The notes below the pieces were generated by a model, which did not search any database, was not told the DNA's origin, and was given only the letters and a program-made list of their open reading frames with translations. A stretch of DNA of 64,000 nucleotides from Siphlonurus alternatus (lineage: Eukaryota > Arthropoda > Insecta > Ephemeroptera > Siphlonuridae). Positions 50,501 to 64,000 of the stretch are shown here, piece after piece; within the stretch, counting starts at the first letter, position 1; every line of letters begins with the position of its first letter. The position numbers and the translations under genes were made by a program. Location: positions 25,030,816 to 25,094,815 of the forward strand of contig OX463779.1 of assembly GCA_949825025.1 (NCBI GenBank). Reading direction: 5' to 3'.

Positions 50501-53500
50501 TTTTCTTGTTTATAACGTGCCCTCAACTTTATTAAAGCCTCTTGCTTATCAGCTGGGGGGTGAGCTGATTGGATTAACGCGGTCACGTGACCATACCATT
50601 GGGACCTGATGACGTCACAGGGATGCTACCATGGATATCATAGACGATAGATAAGTTATCATGCTGGTGTTGTTGGTGACAATTAAATTCACAAATTCTA
50701 TGTTCATAAGCTGCCTTTGGTTTCACTCTAATTAAGAAAATATAAAATTTGTGATGTAATAATTATAACTTTTGTTCAATAATTAGCAAATTTAATTAAT
50801 GACTTATAATATATTATATAAATATATAAGACAGATTATGCTTTTACAAAACAGTACGAAATATAAAGTATAATATATTATATGTATTAGAAGTCTATAA
50901 TATTTGGAATATTAATTAATGGAGTTTTCATTGATAACTCTATTTAAAAATGATTTTACATTAGAGATGCAGTAGAAATCACGCGGAGATTGGAAAAAGT
51001 CCACGCACGTCACAGAATGAATAGAACTAATATTATGTACTAAAAATTCGAAAGGGGGTGCAGTTCTATATGTATGAATGAGTTCCATGGATGCGTCTTG
51101 CTTCCACCTCCCCGGGCCCACGAGTGGACAGCTCATCACCGCCTCTCCCCCGGGACTGTACTTGGACATAAGGCCCCCCTGTCAGTGGCAGTACCAGATT
51201 TGCCCCCTTGCATCCCTGCCGCTCCAGTGACCCGTGCAATGCACTGCAACCACAGCATCATAACGTGTCATCGTAGACGTTCCATTCAAAGATCAAATTC
51301 CATCGGATTTCTTCTTGAGAACATTTTTTTTGCCTAACCACAAAACTTTATATAATACAAGTTTGACCATTATAACTTTTACAATAAGAAGGCAACCTAT
51401 TTTGGATATATGTATATGTAGATTCCATTTATGTCAGCATGTGTTATTTATTTATAAATGTTGGTGCCCAACAATATATATAATATTATAATTAAAAATA
51501 AAAAAGAAACGTAAGAAAATTCGCATTATTGGAACTGACATATTAAAACGAATAATAATGTTAAAAAAAAAAAATGAAAGCTTTTTGTGACAGGATAAAA
51601 GATATATTTTAATTTTAATTCTTTCTTTCATTGTCAGTGGATGAAAATATTTAAATATTAATATATTTTCTCTTATTTTTTTTCTATTTTTATAAGATTT
51701 TTTATTTAAATAAAACGCAAAAAGAAAAATAATAATACGACCCTTTTTATTTTTTTCATTAAATATAAAAATTAATTAAAAATAAAATTCTTATTAAGAA
51801 ACTATTTATTAACAGTACCTATAATAAATGAATAAAAAAAAAGTTTACTTGGTAATAATAATTTCGTAACCTTCAGGCACGAGGCGTGCGTTCACGTGGG
51901 ACTACACGTGCGTGGTTGTGAGGGCTTCACACTAACACGCGTTGTGGGTACGCAGGGCGAATTACACCCACACGTCTGACGGAATTCACCATATAAAAAA
52001 ATACTAAAAAATATCTTTTTAAAGGAGCTTTCAGTGTCGAAGTTTAGGCCATTACATGAAACCTTCAGAACGGTAGCAAATGCATTTTTAACGCGCGGTG
52101 GAAGTGGTGTCAGCTGCTGCGTGCGCCCTTCGCCATCTTGCAAATAGAGACATCGAGCGACAACGGCAGGCAAGCTTGCCAAGGTATATACGACGAGAAT
52201 GAAACTGAAAACGATACACGATGACGCTCTTCGTCCCAAAACAGTGGAAATCCATTAGAGCCATCCATTTCTGTATATAAACTGCAGCAGCTATATACGC
52301 AAAAAAGTATCATCTCTCTTTTATTCTACTCTATTTTTTTATGTATCATTCCTCAGTTTGAAAAAAAATATATATATATTTTAATGTAACCTTATATCCG
52401 ATCAGTGTTGCAACTATAGTATGTTTCCTACTTGATTGATTACTATACCTTAACATTCTGACAGGGTAGTAGTTTATTGTTCGAAGTCAATCATTCTCAT
52501 ACGTTTATAGATTGTTTTGTTATCTTGTATACAAGCTTGTAAAACTGTGGTGAAAATAATATTATATAACAGGCTTTTAACTCTAAAAATAAACAACATG
52601 AATGCTGTACTAAGTTTCTATAACGTTTCAAGTCTCGAGAGGCGTTGAGTCCAGTTTTGACGTAAAAAGTTTAGCACATGATGTGAAGCCACTGAATTAC
52701 ATGCTTTATTCCTTCACAACCAACCTGATGTTCTATAAATGTACAGAATTGTCATGTTTTCTTGAGTATACAATTTTGAAACAAACTTTATGCATATTTA
52801 ATAACAGAAAGAGGATCTCTATATATAATATATAAGATGAATTCCATCCCTAAATATTTTTCTCATCTCATGTTTTTTTTAATCAAGCAGCTTTCTAAGC
52901 GAGAACAGAAGAGTGACACCGAGAAATTTAGAATTCCACGGATTCTTTCTTCTCTTCTTTATCCTCACATCCCCTCACCTGTCTGAGAGTAATAATGTCC
53001 TCTGACCCGCGGCGCTAGAACCAAGGGGGAGCATGGCGCCTCGCTACGTAGTGTGGAGTTATTGTACGTGACAAACAGTGACTAAATTTACCTCAACAAC
53101 TTTCTGAGAACGGAGTGGGTTGAGCTCAAATTGTTCAATTTCCCGATAATGCAACTAAATAAGTCACACAAGATATAGAATGTCACGGCGGATAATACCA
53201 TGAGTAAGATAAACTTATAAGTCTGCAAACAATTTGTTTATTCTGCTTATTTTATAGTTGGCATGTCAGTGAGTATTCTCAAATAAACAAATTACATTGA
53301 AACACTACTTATTGGCGGTAAAAATCCTCATATAATATATTTTATATAGATTTCTATTATGAACATGTTAACAAATTTAGTCTATAATATAAATTTCAAG
53401 TATTAAGTTAGAGTCAAGAGACCAATTCAATTTTATACTAAAGTTCTTTATCTCTATGTATTATATGTAATAGACATTAGCAACATTGCGTAAAGACAGT

Positions 53501-56500
53501 TAAATTGCTCGTACATACACACAAGTGATATCGCAGAGTACGCAGTGTGACACTAGAGGATGAGCCGGGTGACGTAACGGCTTGATCTCGGCTTAAGAGT
53601 CGGCTCACGGTAGCCGGTAAGATTAATGGGCTACACTATGAGCGCGGTGGGCCAGTCGGTGGTGGAGATGAGAGAAAGAGAGAGAGAGAGATTACGACGG
53701 TAGTAGCAGACACAGATCGATGGCGGGGGCAGACTGATCAGAATGCCATTATCAGACTAAAGCTTGTCCTGCTGATCCCCGGCTTATGCTGATCCAGTGC
53801 GAGAAGCGAACCTCTCCTCCTCCTCATTGCAATGCAGCATCAACCCGCCCGGGGAAATTAAGAGCAGAGAGAAGAACCTTTTGCTTTCAAGCTCCATTAG
53901 AGCTGAGCTCTGACCTACAACTCATGTAACCCACAGGGAGTGAGAAGACTCAATGTAAACTGATGAGATGCGAGATCTGCCTAGACAATCTCATCCGTAA
54001 TATTTAGCGACTAATATATTTGTAATCATGTAAACATTGAATACATTATAATTATTAATATTTTATACATGGACTTCATTATATATGGTTTCAAACATGA
54101 TTAAAATACGTTATTGTAAAATTCAATAAGCATAGATTTATGTATAAATTTACATTTTATATTATAAGGTTAAAAATTTAACAAATGAAAATTAGTTGTT
54201 GTTTTTTACTGAATTTTACTAAATATCTTCACCATTTTTATTTAATTTCATTGTAACTTTAATTAACTATATTAAGAATAGAAATATGATTTATTAAAAA
54301 TAAAAACTAACAATTTGGCGAGTATAATTTGATCACCATTGATGAGACATAAATCAATTTAACAATGTTATTATTATTATCTGACCGATGCTCATCTTAG
54401 TGTGTGACAAAAGCCTCTCGCTGTTTCTGCGAAGAATCTCCTCTTCACCTCGCGTCTCTTGTAGAGGCTGACTGAGCTGCTGCTGCTGTCTGGCTGGTTG
54501 CACAAAGCCAAAGGGGGGCGTGCCTCCCCGCGGGCCATTCAGCTCCTTCCTCGCGCTACTGCTGATGCTGCCCGAGTAATCTGCTACCTGAATCTCGGCA
54601 ACGAGCGGCTCTTTCTGACGGTGAAATAGAGCTCCCAGCTTTTGTACTGGTCGGGCATTGAATTACTTGTGCAGCTTAAGTCAGCGCCTCCTCCTCCCCC
54701 CGCCGTGATTATACCATAGTATATTATACTCTTTGGTAAACGATGCCATTACATGGTCCAATCTCAAGTCTATCTAGAGAGAGAGAGATATTGTCAACCT
54801 ATGTAATAAATTCATGCTAGAATGCAGCTGCATAATAATAATAAAAAAACGGGGTGACATTGAATATAAAATTGCATGGCTAAACTTGATATCTATCATG
54901 AATACAGTATTATAATCTTTTTCAATTTTTTATGCTATAATGAGCAACTATTCATATAATATATTTTTAAATCATTAAATTTACGGAACAACTTAATACT
55001 TTTCCTTTCATGAATATACCAGTCTGTATTATAATAGGGCTGAGTATATATCTTTGAAGCAAGTATATAACCCTCAACTTTCCCCTTTATAGATTTTATT
55101 TCTCTATATTATAATAACGTAACGTATATTATTATATATAATAATCGAGTATTATATGTCATTGAAAATGATACACAAAATAATATAATTTGAAATTTTA
55201 GCTTTGATTTACTGAACACTATAGAGGAGTTGGTATTAGTTTCAACATAATATATAATAATCATCATCAAGTCAAAAAGTTTTCATTATTTAATTATAAT
55301 AGAGTGTATCATTGTTAACAATTATTATATGTTGTTTCTTACGTTATTTCAGATAAAGCTCCATCTACAATGTCTTATATAGTTTGTAATTTACTTAAAG
55401 CTGCATGAGTCACGTCTATTAATAAGATCAATATTGTCCCCTTCATGGCAACAGTTATAAGAAAATGAGCCCAGTTATATAGTTTGTATAAATATGAATC
55501 ATCCAAGGAATCATTAAATTTTTAATAATGCAAAAGTCATGTTATAAAATTTATGTCCCTATACATCTCTCTCTCTCTAGACTTTCAACTTATCTTTCAT
55601 TAGACTTTATAAAATATGATCAAAGATTAAATGTCTTTAATTAAGCATTATTACAAGGGGAATATGTAATGAATGGTTTTTCGTCTCGTCTCGTATTCTA
55701 ATTACATTAAGTTTATAATACTGTATAAGGCATATGCTACTTGAAACTTTACTCTTTTTAAGTGCCCATCTGTTCTTACATAGGAAAAGCACCGCGCATT
55801 TTTTTTTTTTTTTTTTTTTTTTGTGATACGGCGTGCGCGTTTCACTTGAATGCCGCCCTACTCGTCTCAAGTCTATTAAATGAAGCTAATATTCCGAATG
55901 CTCTTTCAATCATTCTCCCCCTTCCCTTCCCCCGCCCAAGCTCCCCAGCAGCAACGATAAATCATTACCGTCACCCGCGCACAAGAGCACTTGTCTCAAA
56001 ACGCGAGCAATAACCTTATACCGACGTCATGGTGGTACTCTTGCAAATATTATATATAAGTCGTGGTTATCTCAACCAATATTGCATCAACAAATTAATT
56101 TAACAACAAGAAAACCGCAAAACCACAAGTTGGAAAAAACGACCTACGCTTAAATATTAGTATCATTAGTAATGTGAGCGTGCATGCTGTAAGAATCAAA
56201 CTTATCGTGTATTAGATACAACATTGGATTATACAAACAAATAGCCAAAGGCATATTACAAATTATTATTAATAGAATAAAATAATCAGATGTTGAACAC
56301 GATTCATTCTATACACGGAAAACAAAAGTATCTGGTTGTTAAAGTGGAAATTCGATAATGAGGTTTAAAATGGTCGGAGATAAAGTTTGTACAGTCAAAT
56401 TAACATAATATTTCCCCTGGAAGTGTGAAGTTTCTGGCCTTTTTATTTGTATTTCATGGTTGCAATTTCCCATTTTGGTCTGTTCATCTGCAAAGTTTTA

Positions 56501-59500
56501 AAACTGAATTACAAAAATAAGAGCTGCAAACTTTACACTTCCGGCTACTTCCGGAAGGAATACGAAATAAATTTGAGTGTAGCATGCAGAGGTAACACAG
56601 GATACCTCATAATAATAAGTTGCTTAATATCTGAGAAGACTTAAGTTTTTTCTGTGTATATTATATTAGTTTGAATGAATCGCAAAACAATCTTTTAAGC
56701 TGCAGCTGTAAAATAAATCATATAATTTTATTATTCCAATTCCAATAAGAGATTACAATATATTTCATTATTTTAACAATGCATCAATTTAATATAAATT
56801 AAAACTGCATGTTCTTTATGTTAACATGTTTACCATAATATTTGGTAATTATTGTCCTTGTATTTTGATAAGAAAAAACATGGGAAAACTTTTATAATAA
56901 ATTTTATAAGAATTTTAAATTAAAAATAAATTGTTAAGAGTTTGTTTTTTTATCATGCCAGGGTCATATAATCAAAAGGGCCATCTTTCTCCTTAGAGTG
57001 AAAACTGATGTTAAATCATGATTATACCTCAATTCAACTCAATTAAAACTGAAAAGCCAAATTACCAGCCAGTGGAGACTACTAAGAGGACAGTTCTCTC
57101 ATTCGTTTCTGTGCAATTTGGTTGCCTTTGTGGGAATTAGAGATTATTGATAAGGTTATCATTAGGCGTTAACCAGCCTGACTCTCGTTGTGGTTGTGAT
57201 GTTGGGGGAGGGGAACAGGTGGTCGGAGTGTGCCCCACCCCCAAACCCTGGTAAACAAGAGGTATACCAGTCAGGTAAAATGCGGGCCGCTCTTCGTTCA
57301 AAACTTTTGCACACAGATGAAAAACTTTTGCGATTCAGCTCAGCGGAGCAAGAAACAGGTGCTAAAATAAACACAGCAGAAAAACTTATAATAACAGGTA
57401 GGTTAGTTAGTGTGTGTGTATATTTAGTTTTTACACTTGCTTTTGTTGAACCTTATCTTGTTCATTATAGGGCAATTTATTGTATTAAGCACAAACATTG
57501 TTTGTTTTTATTAAAAAATAAAAATATAAGACCCATTATACTGTCATCATAGCTCAAAAAAGTTGTTGTATATAAGATAAAAATCTGCAGAAACCATCGT
57601 CCTTTGCAGCCTCATGGCACTTATTAAATGTGACTGCGGATAATACATTGCGATTAATTCCTAATCGCTCGTGCCGTGTGACGTGGATTAGTGGCCGAGC
57701 TGCCACCAGCTGGATGACGATTAAAGAAGAACCTTCATTAACAGACTCGTTTAGTTCAAGATGAAATTAAATAATAATAAACGAATAAAAAAAAAATAGA
57801 ATGATAAATGAAATCCAAAAATTTGATTTATTTGTACCCTGTATCCCTCTATTATATTATAACGCATAATATATTAAGCATATTATTTATATTAATTTTA
57901 TTCTTTTATGTAGTAAAAATTCAATACAAATTTTTGCAGTCATTTTTTTTTTATATATATATATTAACTTCGATCATTTTTGAGTTTTATATTTTATAGA
58001 TCATGCATATTTTCCTTGATTTTACTGATTTTACTAATATTCATAATTTATTTTAAAAATGCGCTAAATTTATTTCAATAATTTGGATCAATTTACGTTG
58101 GTAAGTGAGAAATATAGCTGACAAAGTGCTGGATCGGTATTACATTAGTGAGAAAATGTTTTTGTCGCTCTGATATCCCTGTTATTGCCAGCACATATTA
58201 TTATTATATATCTGTCACGAAGACGTTGAGCCAAGTTTGCTGAGGACGAAGAGAGAGTTCGCAATTTCCTGGGCACACGGTGGTATTGAAAATGGCAGTC
58301 CGGGGAGAGAAGGGGGGGGGGCGTCCCCCGTGTCACAGAAATGAACCTCCTGGTCTAAAACCTGTCTTGAAAATTTAACTGAATCCAAACAAGAGGCTTT
58401 CAATAATATTTTATAATATGTGCAGTTTGCATAATAATATATTAAAAGTTGACAGACAGTATAATCTGCATGCATGTCAAAACTTTCATTTCCGTTCATT
58501 TGATAAATATTATCACCAAAAAGTGTTTTACAATAAATGAGAGGAAATAATTATGTAAAAAAGATTATTTATTATGTAGGTACAAATGTCATATATAATT
58601 GATATGAATCGCATCAATGATATACATTATCTAAATTAAAGATCCGATCTTATCCTTTAATTATTGCAGTATTTATAAATTTATTATATTTATATGCTAA
58701 TTTGATTGTTATTATTATTATTTTTAAATTTCATATTCATAACATATTATTTAATGCATCTGCTTGATGGTTGACAACAGCGCCCTTCTTTCAGTAAAGA
58801 GCATTGACGTCCCTGGGTAGCCATAGCCGCGGTGAACACAGACTAATCGCCCCTGCTGGCTGATGGTTTCAGAATCGACGTTGGAACTCACGTGAATTAT
58901 ACTAGAGTCGTTACGACTGACATGCAAATTAAATTGCTTTAAACAGCATTGTTAGATTTTTTTTAACTATATATAGATCTATATTACATTCATTTATCAT
59001 AATTTTATTTCTTCCTCTATCGGAATATTCAGAATGCATAGTTCTCTAATGGGTAATTTCCATTTATTACTGCACTGCTTTTTTTAATTTTTATTCTTTA
59101 CTTCTCTTCTATATAAGCCATCACTAACATTCACCGCGGTGTAATTCATTTCTATTATAGTTTATATTTTTTAATGAGTTTAAAAGAATAGTTCTGATGA
59201 TATAAATTATTTTTAATGTGACTTGAAATTCATATACTTCAAATACTTTTTAAAATTAATAACCATTGAAAACTTAAAAGTATTCAGAAGGAAAAAAAAA
59301 TTGTATGATAATTATCATGCATTCATTATATAATTGATTATTGGAGTAACTTTTAAAATTAATTAATTTCTCTAATGGTTTCTTCATTTCATATATCATT
59401 ATTTTATAAAATTTAATTTATGGAATAAATAATAATATTCTTATGCTTTATACAGTTACAAAATTTAATCAATTTTACAAGTTTGATTCTTTTTCAAAAT

Positions 59501-59949
59501 TAATTTGTGTTTTAAAAGCAAAGACGGTGGTAGTGCATTGGATCGATCTTATTTTGAACGAAGTTGTTCTTTCAATGAAGCGTATAATTACTGCTCAAAG
59601 TTAAAAGTTGCGCACTTAGTTTATACTCAGTCTCATATAGCCCATGAAATTTTCAGAAATTGAAAGCTAACCGTAAAGTAATTTGCTTAACTTTCTACCA
59701 CGTTTTCGGCATATACCTCAAAGGAAAAAAAAAAAAAAAAAAAAGGAAAAGAAGCTTGCTTTGCCTCACGATAAAGTTTGAGATACCTGATGGCTTGCTG
59801 TTGCTGATTTATTGGAATATCAGTGTATATTAAGATTTTCTAAGTTTTAATTTATTTATTATAAAGATTTATAAAGTTTTTTTTTTAGAAAAAAAATGTA
59901 TATATAGAATTATAATTGGATATCGTATGATGCTATTATAAATTCCATT

Positions 59950-59950
<1 letters not shown>
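50501..59950 (-). other. Upstream intron/5' region, segment 7
   Basis: AT-rich with GC-rich islands at about 50510-50680, 51060-51300, 51880-52260, 52960-53060, 53540-53990, 54390-54720, 55790-56030, 57170-57310, 57600-57730, 58200-58370 and 58780-58910. The 53540-53990 and 54390-54720 islands are the longest and carry GAGA tracts nearby (53673-53690, 54777-54789). ETS-type sites lie at 56537-56554. A minus-strand donor-like CAG|GTGAGG near 52979 follows a short frame that ends in phase 2, so it does not fit the known exon. No recognised gene. Confidence 0.5.
50584..50617. promoter_or_regulatory. E-box and CRE pair
   Basis: CACGTG within GGTCACGTGACC (50581-50592) and TGACGTCA at 50610-50617 lie 20 bp apart in a GC-rich island that also contains two AGCTGAT-type cores. 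Motif-based inference only. Confidence 0.4.

Positions 59951-59951
<1 letters not shown>

Positions 59952-60016
<65 letters not shown>
59952..60016. repeat. (AT)n microsatellite, about 65 bp
   Basis: An uninterrupted AT dinucleotide run in very AT-rich DNA. Confidence 0.97.
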
Positions 60017-60021
<5 letters not shown>

Positions 60022-60321
60022 TATTACATATCCACAACATCATGAAACATAATATTTATATAAATATATTATGATATAAAATTATCAACATAAAATTTAC
60101 AAATTTATATATGCTTGATCTTACAATCTAAAATTTATAAAAAAAAAACTCTCAGCAGGTTCCCAAATAAAATTAATTAGATAAAAACAATATCAGACAC
60201 ATATATTAATTACTTTATTAAATCATATAGAAAGTTAAAAAAAGGAAAATAGAAGTGTTAGTGAACCGTTTAAAATTTATATATATAAATGCAAACTATT
60301 TGATCATTTGATTGATAGGTT

Positions 60322-60398
<77 letters not shown>

Positions 60399-63300
60399 TA
60401 TATATATACGATACAGTATAAATATTCTCGGTTTGGCTGAACATGAAGTACTGTATACATCATGCCACGATACTCGCATAACATAACATTCATTCAAAAC
60501 CAGTAAAATGGAGTGATGATGTACATGTAGAGTATATACTCGAATAATATTCTCGATGTATCATCGCGTCATGTGAGCAAACATGGCTTTGCAGCGCAAC
60601 TCTTCATCACCATGCGTTTGAAGTTGCTGCTCTATATAGCTCTGTGATGAGAGGGAAGAATGAGAGTCTCATTAACTTGCAACCCTTAGGGAGAGGGAGG
60701 GAGAGAGGGGGAGTCACCTGCGAGATATACACTTGCATGCTGCTCTGGTATAACTTACTACACACAAAAATCTAATCTTATAAAAATAATTTAAAACATT
60801 TTTTTTTAAATATTATATTGTGTGTTTTAAAAATATCTTACTGCTAGAAATAATAAAAAAATATGTTTCTTTTTAATTAAATAATAAAAAAAATCAGCAA
60901 TATATACTGAATTAATTTGTTACAAAATTACAAAGCTACAAAATTTAATTTCAATTAAAGCTCTTTGCTGGTGTACAAACTTTATCAGTGCAGAAAGAGC
61001 TACAAGGGTGATGTATTCTTCACAAAGCGGTAATCTGCAATGAGTGCTCTCCCGCTCGCTATAGTTCGCCTGGCAGGCTGCTGCTGGTCCGATATTTTAT
61101 TGATTGAACTGACTGACCGCGCCTCACTCTCACTCGCCTATTCACTTTGGTCGGTTCAAATGAAAGGCTGCCCGCCCGCCGTCTTTGTGACCACATAGCC
61201 GCGGCCAGTATGCTGAATAAATGATATGCAGCAGCAGTAGTAGTAGTAGCAGAGTCTAAGCAGAGACATTGCTGAATATTGCAAAGGTTTCTCTCTACCT
61301 CGTCCCGAATACTGAATAATGCAAAATTAATTCCTAACTTTTTGTTAAATAAATTAAAAATAATTTTACATACTACTTTTAAAATAGAAAATTAATTTTT
61401 AAGTTCGTTATATTTGAAGAAATGTAGACCACGATTCACGAATAAATAATCCAGATAGCCATGCAGGTTTATCATGACTAACCATGGTTAGGGTTTAGGG
61501 TCATTTTGTTACGCTGACGTGAGTAAAAATGTTAGCTTCCTTTGTAAATTGTGTTTATAATTATTATTGTCCTTATGGTATAGTATATAAGTATAGCGCA
61601 AAAGTCAAAGATATTTGGTATTCTTGCCGGAAGTAGCCGGATATGAGTGCTTTCCGGCCTTGGTGTTCATGTCTTATATAGTTTTGATGCTTTGCAAACA
61701 ATTCAAGTCTGAACTATCATTATATACTCTCAGTATTCTCTGCAAGATTTCAAACTTCAATTAGAATAATCCTCTCACTACTGGGATACTTATACCGTTA
61801 CAAACATTAAATTAATTTAACTGTAGAATAGTTTCCGATACAGCATCAACAGTACGACATGAAAACACAGCTGACGCCGATCCTGCTTGGCGCCTACAAT
61901 AACAGACATGACTACTACATATGCATATCAACTGAATATATTAAATTTCATAACTTACAACATCAATTACTTTGTTTTATTAATAATTTTTATTCATTAT
62001 TTATTATAAAATCAATTCAAAATGTTGTGTATAAAATATAAAGCTTTGGAAAATGATGTAATTTGGTCTGAAAAATGATATACATTGCAGTGACGACAAA
62101 GAGGAAAATGTCAATACTTTGCTGCATATTTATTTGAATAAATCTGTCAAGTATTGAATGCCTCAATTCATGGCATTGTTGCATTTTATATGTAATAACA
62201 TTCCACCATCAGGATACACCGTCAATCAATGGTGACAGTTAGAAATGCAATACAATTCAATATAGGAGATACGGAATTATATTTTATATTAATAGCAAAA
62301 TATCATGTATATACATTACATTTTAATATTACATTTTTTTTTTTTTTTTTTTTATTATAATTTCATAAGATACAAATTATTGTCCGGCAAAGATTAATTT
62401 GATAATCTTATGTTACCGGTGCAAAATACAAGTAGTAAAATTCACTTCAAGATTTCAAAAATTATGAAAAACTTAATAACTATTAAGTTTTTAATAAACT
62501 TATTATTAAAAACTAAGTATGCATTATGGAAGTAAACTTATTACTTGCATAATTCTCACGTTGTCAGATGAAAACTAGAGATCATTCATTATAAAAAAAT
62601 AAAAATGCTTACACAAATTTTTTATAATATTTGTAATATATAATTATAAAAGGCATAATTTCCAGCATAATTTTAGCCATTTAGTTTTATATTGGACAAA
62701 AAGGAATATAATTAAAGTATTAACAAAAAATGTACATGATTTTTTTACACATGCAGACAAAATCTAAGTGATTTTCAAGACCTAAACGATTTGCCTCACT
62801 TATTCCCACAAAGACGTAAACTAGTGCGTTTTTATTGCATTTCTTTTATTTTGGTAATAAAATTTAATTTATTAAACCTCGCTCAATTTCGTTTACGGCA
62901 TTGCATGATAGATCTGTGATGTTTGTTACTTTATTGATTTCAATTAAAATGGCTATAAATGAGCGAAAATTAAACAGGGATGTGAGTTTTTTTTATCAGA
63001 TATAACCAACAATAAAATGCATTTATTTAGCTAATAAAATTATTATAGCTTCTTCATCTGCGTAACCATTTATAATATTTATATAGTTTTAATTGAAAAG
63101 ACACGTGTCGAATATTGATATATCGTATCCTTATAATTATAACAATTAAAGCAAATAATAATTAAATTAACTGTCAAGGATATTTACATTATTTACAATT
63201 AGTGTGCATTTTTCATTTTTAATTTCCCAACAAAAAATCCAAATAAGTTGATAATAACTCTGAAAATGTAATAATAATAATACACGTTTCATTTTTATAT

Positions 63301-64000
63301 TTAATACTAAGTTTGTGAGATAAATTACATCAATTTTGTCTTTGTCTGGTATCATATCGACGAGCGAGGAAGTAAAGGAGGATGAACGTGAGATGAGTCT
63401 CATAGTTAAGAAGTGTCCGCCGCCGCCATTGCAGCTTCCTCATTAGCAGCACGTACGAACGACGCCGCCAATTAATGTCGAGGACCCTCCAGCTCTTCTA
63501 TTTATAGCACTCTCTCCGCTGCCGGTGTCGTCCACAATCAAGTGATACCAAATACAACAATAGGCAGCTGCAGCCTCAAGAGAATCTAATAGTGAGGTAG
63601 GTTATGGACTCTTTGTCTCACCAATAACAATAAGAGCAACGATTCTCTCTTCTATATTTGTTGACACTTGGATTTTTTTTTATAGGTCATGTCAATTTTT
63701 ATAATATTAATTTAATGAAGTGAAGCAATAGAAATTATTTACTTCATTTAAAGGTGAAAATATTAATTCAAGTTAGTGAAGTTGCATAAACATTTTTTAC
63801 ATAAAATATTTTATTTATTTATTTTATTTTTATTTTCTTTATTCGAACTTTTTCCGATATATATATATATTATAATATATATAATATAGCTATATAATAA
63901 TATATTATATTATATAGCTAAGTGTTCTGATGAATTGTATTTAAACTTTATATTTAAATGCATAATATATTATAATAAAATAATTTGGCATTCTGATATA
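60017..64000 (-). other. Upstream intron/5' region, segment 8, to the window end
   Basis: AT-rich, with a second AT microsatellite at 60323-60392 and a poly(T) run near 62337-62354. GC-richer islands are at about 60560-60740 (GA-rich, ending in a CAG|GTGACT donor-like site on the minus strand), 61010-61260 (CAG/TAG triplet run near 61229-61252), 61620-61665 and 63360-63610. No coding exon was recognised; the 5' end of the Ig gene may lie beyond the window. Confidence 0.5.
60323..60392. repeat. (AT)n microsatellite, about 70 bp
   Basis: A second AT dinucleotide run, about 300 bp from the one ending at 60016. It produces an artificial Tyr-Ile repeat frame on the minus strand. Confidence 0.97.

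Noticed and set aside
51892..52239. Minus-strand frame with an excellent signal-peptide-like N-terminus
   Set aside because: The apparent start is TTG, not ATG, and an in-frame stop lies just upstream with no in-frame ATG, so the hydrophobic N-terminus is not initiated.
52900..53060. Minus-strand donor CAG|GTGAGG with an upstream ATG frame as the gene's first exon
   Set aside because: The ATG frame ends in phase 2 while the known exon needs phase 1, and there is no signal peptide.
57190..57552. Plus-strand 120-codon frame with several internal GT donor-like sites
   Set aside because: Second half is AT-rich and resembles intron; no recognisable protein, and no acceptor or partner exon.
60296..60493. 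Tyr-Ile repeat protein on the minus strand
   Set aside because: Produced by the AT microsatellite.

Overview
This is AT-rich animal genomic DNA, almost certainly arthropod. The best-supported coding content is two exons of one minus-strand gene. Spliced together, they encode most of the first V-set immunoglobulin domain of a neuronal/epithelial Ig-superfamily adhesion protein of the klingon/lachesin-like type. I infer an arthropod from the closeness of this domain to insect klingon-type proteins, the very long AT-rich introns, and the abundant (TA)n, (TC)n and poly(A/T) tracts. The sequence does not let me name a species. There are no bacterial operons, rRNA or tRNA genes, or CRISPR arrays.

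Layout, read along the minus-strand gene (high to low coordinates). 19268-64000 is intron and/or 5' region: about 45 kb with no coding exon I can prove, but with roughly 30 short GC-rich islands (100-400 bp) set in AT-rich DNA. 19130-19267 is an internal exon carrying the N-terminal stretch and the B-strand cysteine of the Ig domain. 5789-19129 is a 13.3-kb phase-1 intron that splits the Ig fold. 5588-5788 is the next exon, with the core tryptophan and the F-strand Asp-x-Gly-x-Tyr-x-Cys. 1-5587 is the start of the next intron. The signal-peptide exon and the later Ig domains are not identifiable here and probably lie outside the window.

The 13.3-kb intron holds most of the recognisable mobile DNA. 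Its centrepiece is a composite foldback structure (about 9222-14396): two nearly identical inverted outer arms, each running into an array of about 159-bp tandem repeats, with the two arrays inverted relative to each other. The left arm is interrupted by about 1.56 kb of unrelated DNA. A separate 372-bp full-length hairpin element bounded by TTAA sits between the arrays. Two further non-autonomous inverted-repeat elements lie at 3896-4376 and 7769-8063.

The main non-repeat signal is regulatory. The exact palindrome TGACGTCA (CRE) occurs at least 11 times, 9 of them outside the one inverted-repeat element that carries two copies, often beside CACGTG E-boxes in the GC-rich islands. One such island also carries a near-perfect RFX X-box. 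This fits a gene with a large array of distal enhancers, but that reading is inference. I found no previously undescribed multi-gene system. The most unusual items are the foldback array, the CRE/E-box clusters and a few weak cryptic-exon candidates.
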